64,000 bases of DNA from Benincasa hispida (lineage: Eukaryota > Streptophyta > Magnoliopsida > Cucurbitales > Cucurbitaceae): positions 46,944,263 to 47,008,262 of the forward strand of contig NC_052354.1 in NCBI RefSeq assembly GCF_009727055.1, written 5' to 3'. Position 1 is the stretch's first letter; the number at the start of each line of letters is the position of its first letter. This document shows positions 63,065 to 64,000 of the stretch, one piece after another. The notes beneath the pieces are model-generated. The model was not told the origin of the DNA, ran no database searches, and saw only the letters and a program-made list of their open reading frames with translations. The position numbers and the translations under genes are program-made.

Positions 63065-64000
63065 GTTAAGAGTATTAAAAAATTGATAGCAAAATGGACG
63101 TTTATGGCCCACTCTTTCACAGTAGTGATAGATCCATCTCGGTCTGTAAGTACGATTGGCTTCCCGTGTGTGATTGCTGGAGAGGAAACCTATAAAGCCA
63201 TAGGACTCTGGATTATAAGCTTTAACAAACTCATATTTTGCTTTCCTTTTTAAGACTTTATTCTGATGATTTTCACCTTTTGAGAAGCCTACTCAGAATT
63301 ATCACCTGCTGTTTTTTCCTTTGTCAAAATTTTCTCTAAACTCAGTATCAATGTTCAATATTCTAACGTTTTTACAAACCAATTCTTTCTCGGCTCTAAC
63401 TTGGTTAAGTTCATGTTTCAGATCTGCAACAATAGCTATAAGTCTGTGATTTTCAACCATCAAAGCTTCAGTTCCTTCCTTTTTCATATTAAAAGCTTTC
63501 TAATCATCTTGCCATTTAATAAAAAGAGTTTGATAAAAAGGATCTGCTGACCCATGGTTGGTAGTGTCATGAACATTTTCAGCATACACATCATGCTGCA
63601 AAATCTCACATGAAGAGGTGTCATATGAGATGTTATTGATGAAAGATTTGATTCCTCAGCGAAAGCGAGTAATCGCCTTATGCAAATGAATTTGATTTTT
63701 GAATAACTCAAAAAACAGAGAAATAATACAGAAGATAAGTGTAATTGTTAACCTATAATCATGCTCTTAAAAACACAAAGAGAAAAAGGAAGAAGAAATT
63801 AGTCACCCTTGCAAAAAAATTCCTTCTTCACATATTCCTTTCCAAAAGTCACGAACAACGTCTTCCTCCCTCAATAATACAACACGAACACTGGAATGAC
63901 AATCCCCTAGACACCACCAGAAGTTACCCTTCTATTCTCCGAAAATGGATGAAGTTGTGGGACTTCTTTAGTGCTTTTAGAAAAAGGAAAATGCAGAGAA
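63065..64000 (-). pseudogene. second Sirevirus-like gag and leader copy, cut by window edge
   Basis: It follows 27430-28365 closely. On the minus strand: leader from 64000, the coiled-coil part (VENHRLIAIVADLKHELNQV, RAEKELVCKNVRILN) near 63360-63480, and a zinc knuckle YHYCERVGHKRPFCYQ near 63085-63140 in which only the first Cys is lost. It joins plus-strand copia D directly at about 63060. The rest lies outside the window. Confidence 0.7.

Overview
The window is plant nuclear DNA: AT-rich, one intron-containing plant gene, a chloroplast-derived insert, MITE-like repeats and many broken Ty1/copia retrotransposons with the tRNA-iMet primer-binding motif TGGTATCAGAGC. The style of several repeats (the 'ctatcagtgatag' motif family, the 'ccttagttttt' MITE family and the LTRs starting TGTTGGG) reminds me of Cucurbitaceae; that species guess is inference from memory, not a search.

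Layout. 1-2900: intergenic, with two MITE-like elements. 2981-6862 (minus): a complete five-exon cytokinin oxidase/dehydrogenase gene of the CKX3 type, apparently the only intact protein-coding gene here; its second intron carries MITE sequence and a TATA box lies about 115 bp upstream of the ATG. 8420-8750: a fragment of chloroplast cemA (NUPT). 8790-21160: mostly AT-rich, geneless DNA with MITE remnants, a decayed LINE fragment, microsatellites and a few unexplained GC-rich islands.

21160-64000 is a nest of retroelements. 21316-28030 (minus) is a degenerate Sirevirus-like copia element: 3' LTR, polypurine tract, an extra ORF region between pol and LTR, RNase H/RT/integrase/protease and the C-terminal part of gag. 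28030-30585 holds its leader, a 45-T tract, a partial LTR and an RNase H/RT fragment of another copia. From 30586 there are four copies (A, B, C, D) of one copia family in plus orientation, each with LTR, PBS, a long leader (about 1.6-3.2 kb) and gag; C and D also keep protease/integrase remnants. They are interrupted by a non-coding repeat family called X here (35545-40429 and 57045-57896), by foreign copia fragments on the minus strand (40430-41201 and 55795-57044), by a solo LTR with a perfect 5-bp target duplication (52606-54493), and by a 740-bp TIR element with an 8-bp target duplication (45228-45967). The right edge (63065-64000) is a second copy of the Sirevirus-like gag and leader.

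The most unusual signals are: (1) X-family termini that each fold into a hairpin whose stem changes by compensatory substitutions between copies; (2) the long leader of the A-D copia family, which keeps a conserved ~100-nt block and paired modules, carries a repeat cassette of different sequence in each copy and ends in a splice-acceptor-like site just before gag; and (3) many readable rearrangement scars (microhomology LTR chimera, copied filler DNA, inverted X cluster). All retroelement coding regions contain stops or frameshifts and look dead.
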